Shown: positions 21,361 to 22,500 of the stretch, piece by piece
Numbering within the stretch: position 1 is the stretch's first letter
Layout: the number at the start of each line of letters is the position of its first letter
Source of the DNA: Symbiodinium natans
Lineage: Eukaryota > Sar > Dinophyceae > Suessiales > Symbiodiniaceae
Assembly (NCBI GenBank): GCA_905221605.1
Contig: CAJNDS010002071.1
Location: 395,001-417,500, forward strand
Reading direction: 5' to 3'
Length of the DNA stretch: 22,500 nt
The notes under the pieces: generated by a model
The model's input: the letters and a program-made list of their open reading frames with translations, nothing else
The model's database searches: none
Told to the model about the DNA's origin: nothing
Program-made: the position numbers and the translations under genes

Positions 21361-22500
21361 AGTACCAAAACCTCCTTATAATCAATCACGCCCCAATACG
21401 CAAGACATGACATCTGTCCTCAAAACACTACCTTAGCTACGATATCTCAAACAGTCATCCCCCGATAAGCAAGACCTAATATCTATACTGAACCTGTACC
21501 TTAGCAACATATCTTAAGACATCACGCCCTAAGGCTCCTACCAATTTAATAAGGTTCCTATCAATTTCAACAGGATTCTTATGCATGTTACTGGGATTCG
21601 CATAGGATTCTGATTAATTTTAAGGGATTCCTATTGGATTAGGCTCATACTAGTTTAGTAGGATTCCTATCAGTTCTTGTTAAAGGATTCTATTGTTTTT
21701 AAGGCCTATTGGTTCCTATTGATTTAGAAAGATTCCTTCTCGTTTTAATAGGATTCCTGTGACTTGTAACCCGGGTTGTTTCCAACTTGTTAAGGTTCCT
21801 ATTCATTTTAATAGGCTTCCTATTAACTGTTGTCCGGTCCCGATAATTCAATAGAGGATTCCTATTTACTTTCATAGGATCCCAATAAAGTTTCATAGGG
21901 TTCCTAATTATGAATAAGGCCCCTATTTTCTGTAATAAGAGTCCTATCAGTTTTAATCAGGTTCTTATTCATGTTAATGGGGTTCGTGTTAATATTAAAG
22001 GGATCTCATTCACTTTCAAGGGATTCCTGTTGGTTTAGGCTCATGTTCATTTTAATCGGTTTGTCTAAAGGTTCACGTTATTTCTTATAGGAGTCCGATT
22101 GGTTCCTATTAATTTGAGTAGGGTTCCTCTTCAGTTTAATAGGATTCCTACTAATCCTATTAATTCTACGAAAATGTTGGGAGAGTACCAAAACCTCCTT
22201 ACAATCAATCACGCCCCAATACGCAAGACATGACATCTGTCCTAAAACACTACCTTAGCTACGATATCTCAAACAGTCATCCCCCGATAAGCAAGACCTA
22301 ATATCTATACTAAACCTGTACCTTAGCAACATATCTTAAGACATCACGCCCTAAGGCTCCTACCAATTTAATAAGGTTCCTATCAATTTCAACAGGATTC
22401 TTATGCATGTTACTGGGATTCGCATAGGATTCTCATTAATTTTGAAGGATTCCTATTGGATTAGGCTCATACTAGATTAGTAGGATTCCTATCAGTTCTT
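21361..22500. repeat. AT-rich satellite, about 823-bp unit, 1.4 copies
   Basis: AGTACCAAAACCTCCTTA at 21361 recurs at 22184, and identity is high to the end of the window (offset 823, then 822 after a one-base deletion). Inside the unit (21540-22160), short degenerate repeats of about 20-25 bases centred on TAGGATTCCTAT make a minisatellite. No coding support. Confidence 0.88.

Noticed and set aside
20748-21413. Minus-strand ORFs across TA runs and the 116-bp repeat
   Set aside because: Repeat translation: identical peptides recur in each unit, with Tyr/Ile runs from (TA)n.

Overview
Organism. The window looks like nuclear DNA of a eukaryotic microbe, most likely a dinoflagellate or a close algal relative. 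There are no bacterial-style genes. Coding sequence appears only as exon-sized islands of about 30-130 bases. Candidate splice donors include GC as well as GT. About a third of the first 15 kb is plant/algal-type telomere-like repeat (CCCTAAA / TTTAGGG) in interstitial blocks. No rRNA, tRNA, CRISPR array, virus or bacterial IS was found. The dinoflagellate assignment is inference.

Layout. (1) 1-15316: telomere-like blocks alternate with short unique islands. Most islands are preceded by a CCCTAAA block ('C block') and followed by a TTTAGGG block ('G block'). Many islands open after an AG, stay open in a protein-like frame on the + strand, and close at a GT or GC donor. They read as small exons of one or a few split genes. 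The introns between them would often start G-rich and end C-rich, so they could fold into hairpins. The best chains are 10087-11116 (acidic ectodomain-like exon, membrane helix, polar tail) and 11749-12755 (C-terminal end of a gene). I do not recognise either protein family. Three dispersed elements (MITE-A, MITE-B and an introner-like family) lie in the same introns, and some carry telomere-like arrays inside them. (2) 15318-16250: GC-rich, repeat-dense DNA without telomere-like blocks. (3) 16339-18850: a more ordinary gene island with a short two-exon ORF, a multi-exon gene (16702-18075) with an in-frame TGA, and an Arg/Ser-repeat ORF. (4) 19113-20768: telomere-like blocks again, with weak exon islands. 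(5) 20870-22500: AT-rich tandem and satellite DNA, including a repeat of about 823 bp.

How it fits together. The most interesting inference is that telomere-like arrays act here as intron material. They supply GT at their 5' edge, complementary arms, and a C-rich tract before the acceptor AG. A MITE at 10560-10730 looks like an intron that arose by transposition: removing it between its direct repeats restores a continuous membrane helix. All exon models come from reading frames and splice-site logic only; RNA evidence is needed, and donor choice was flexible.
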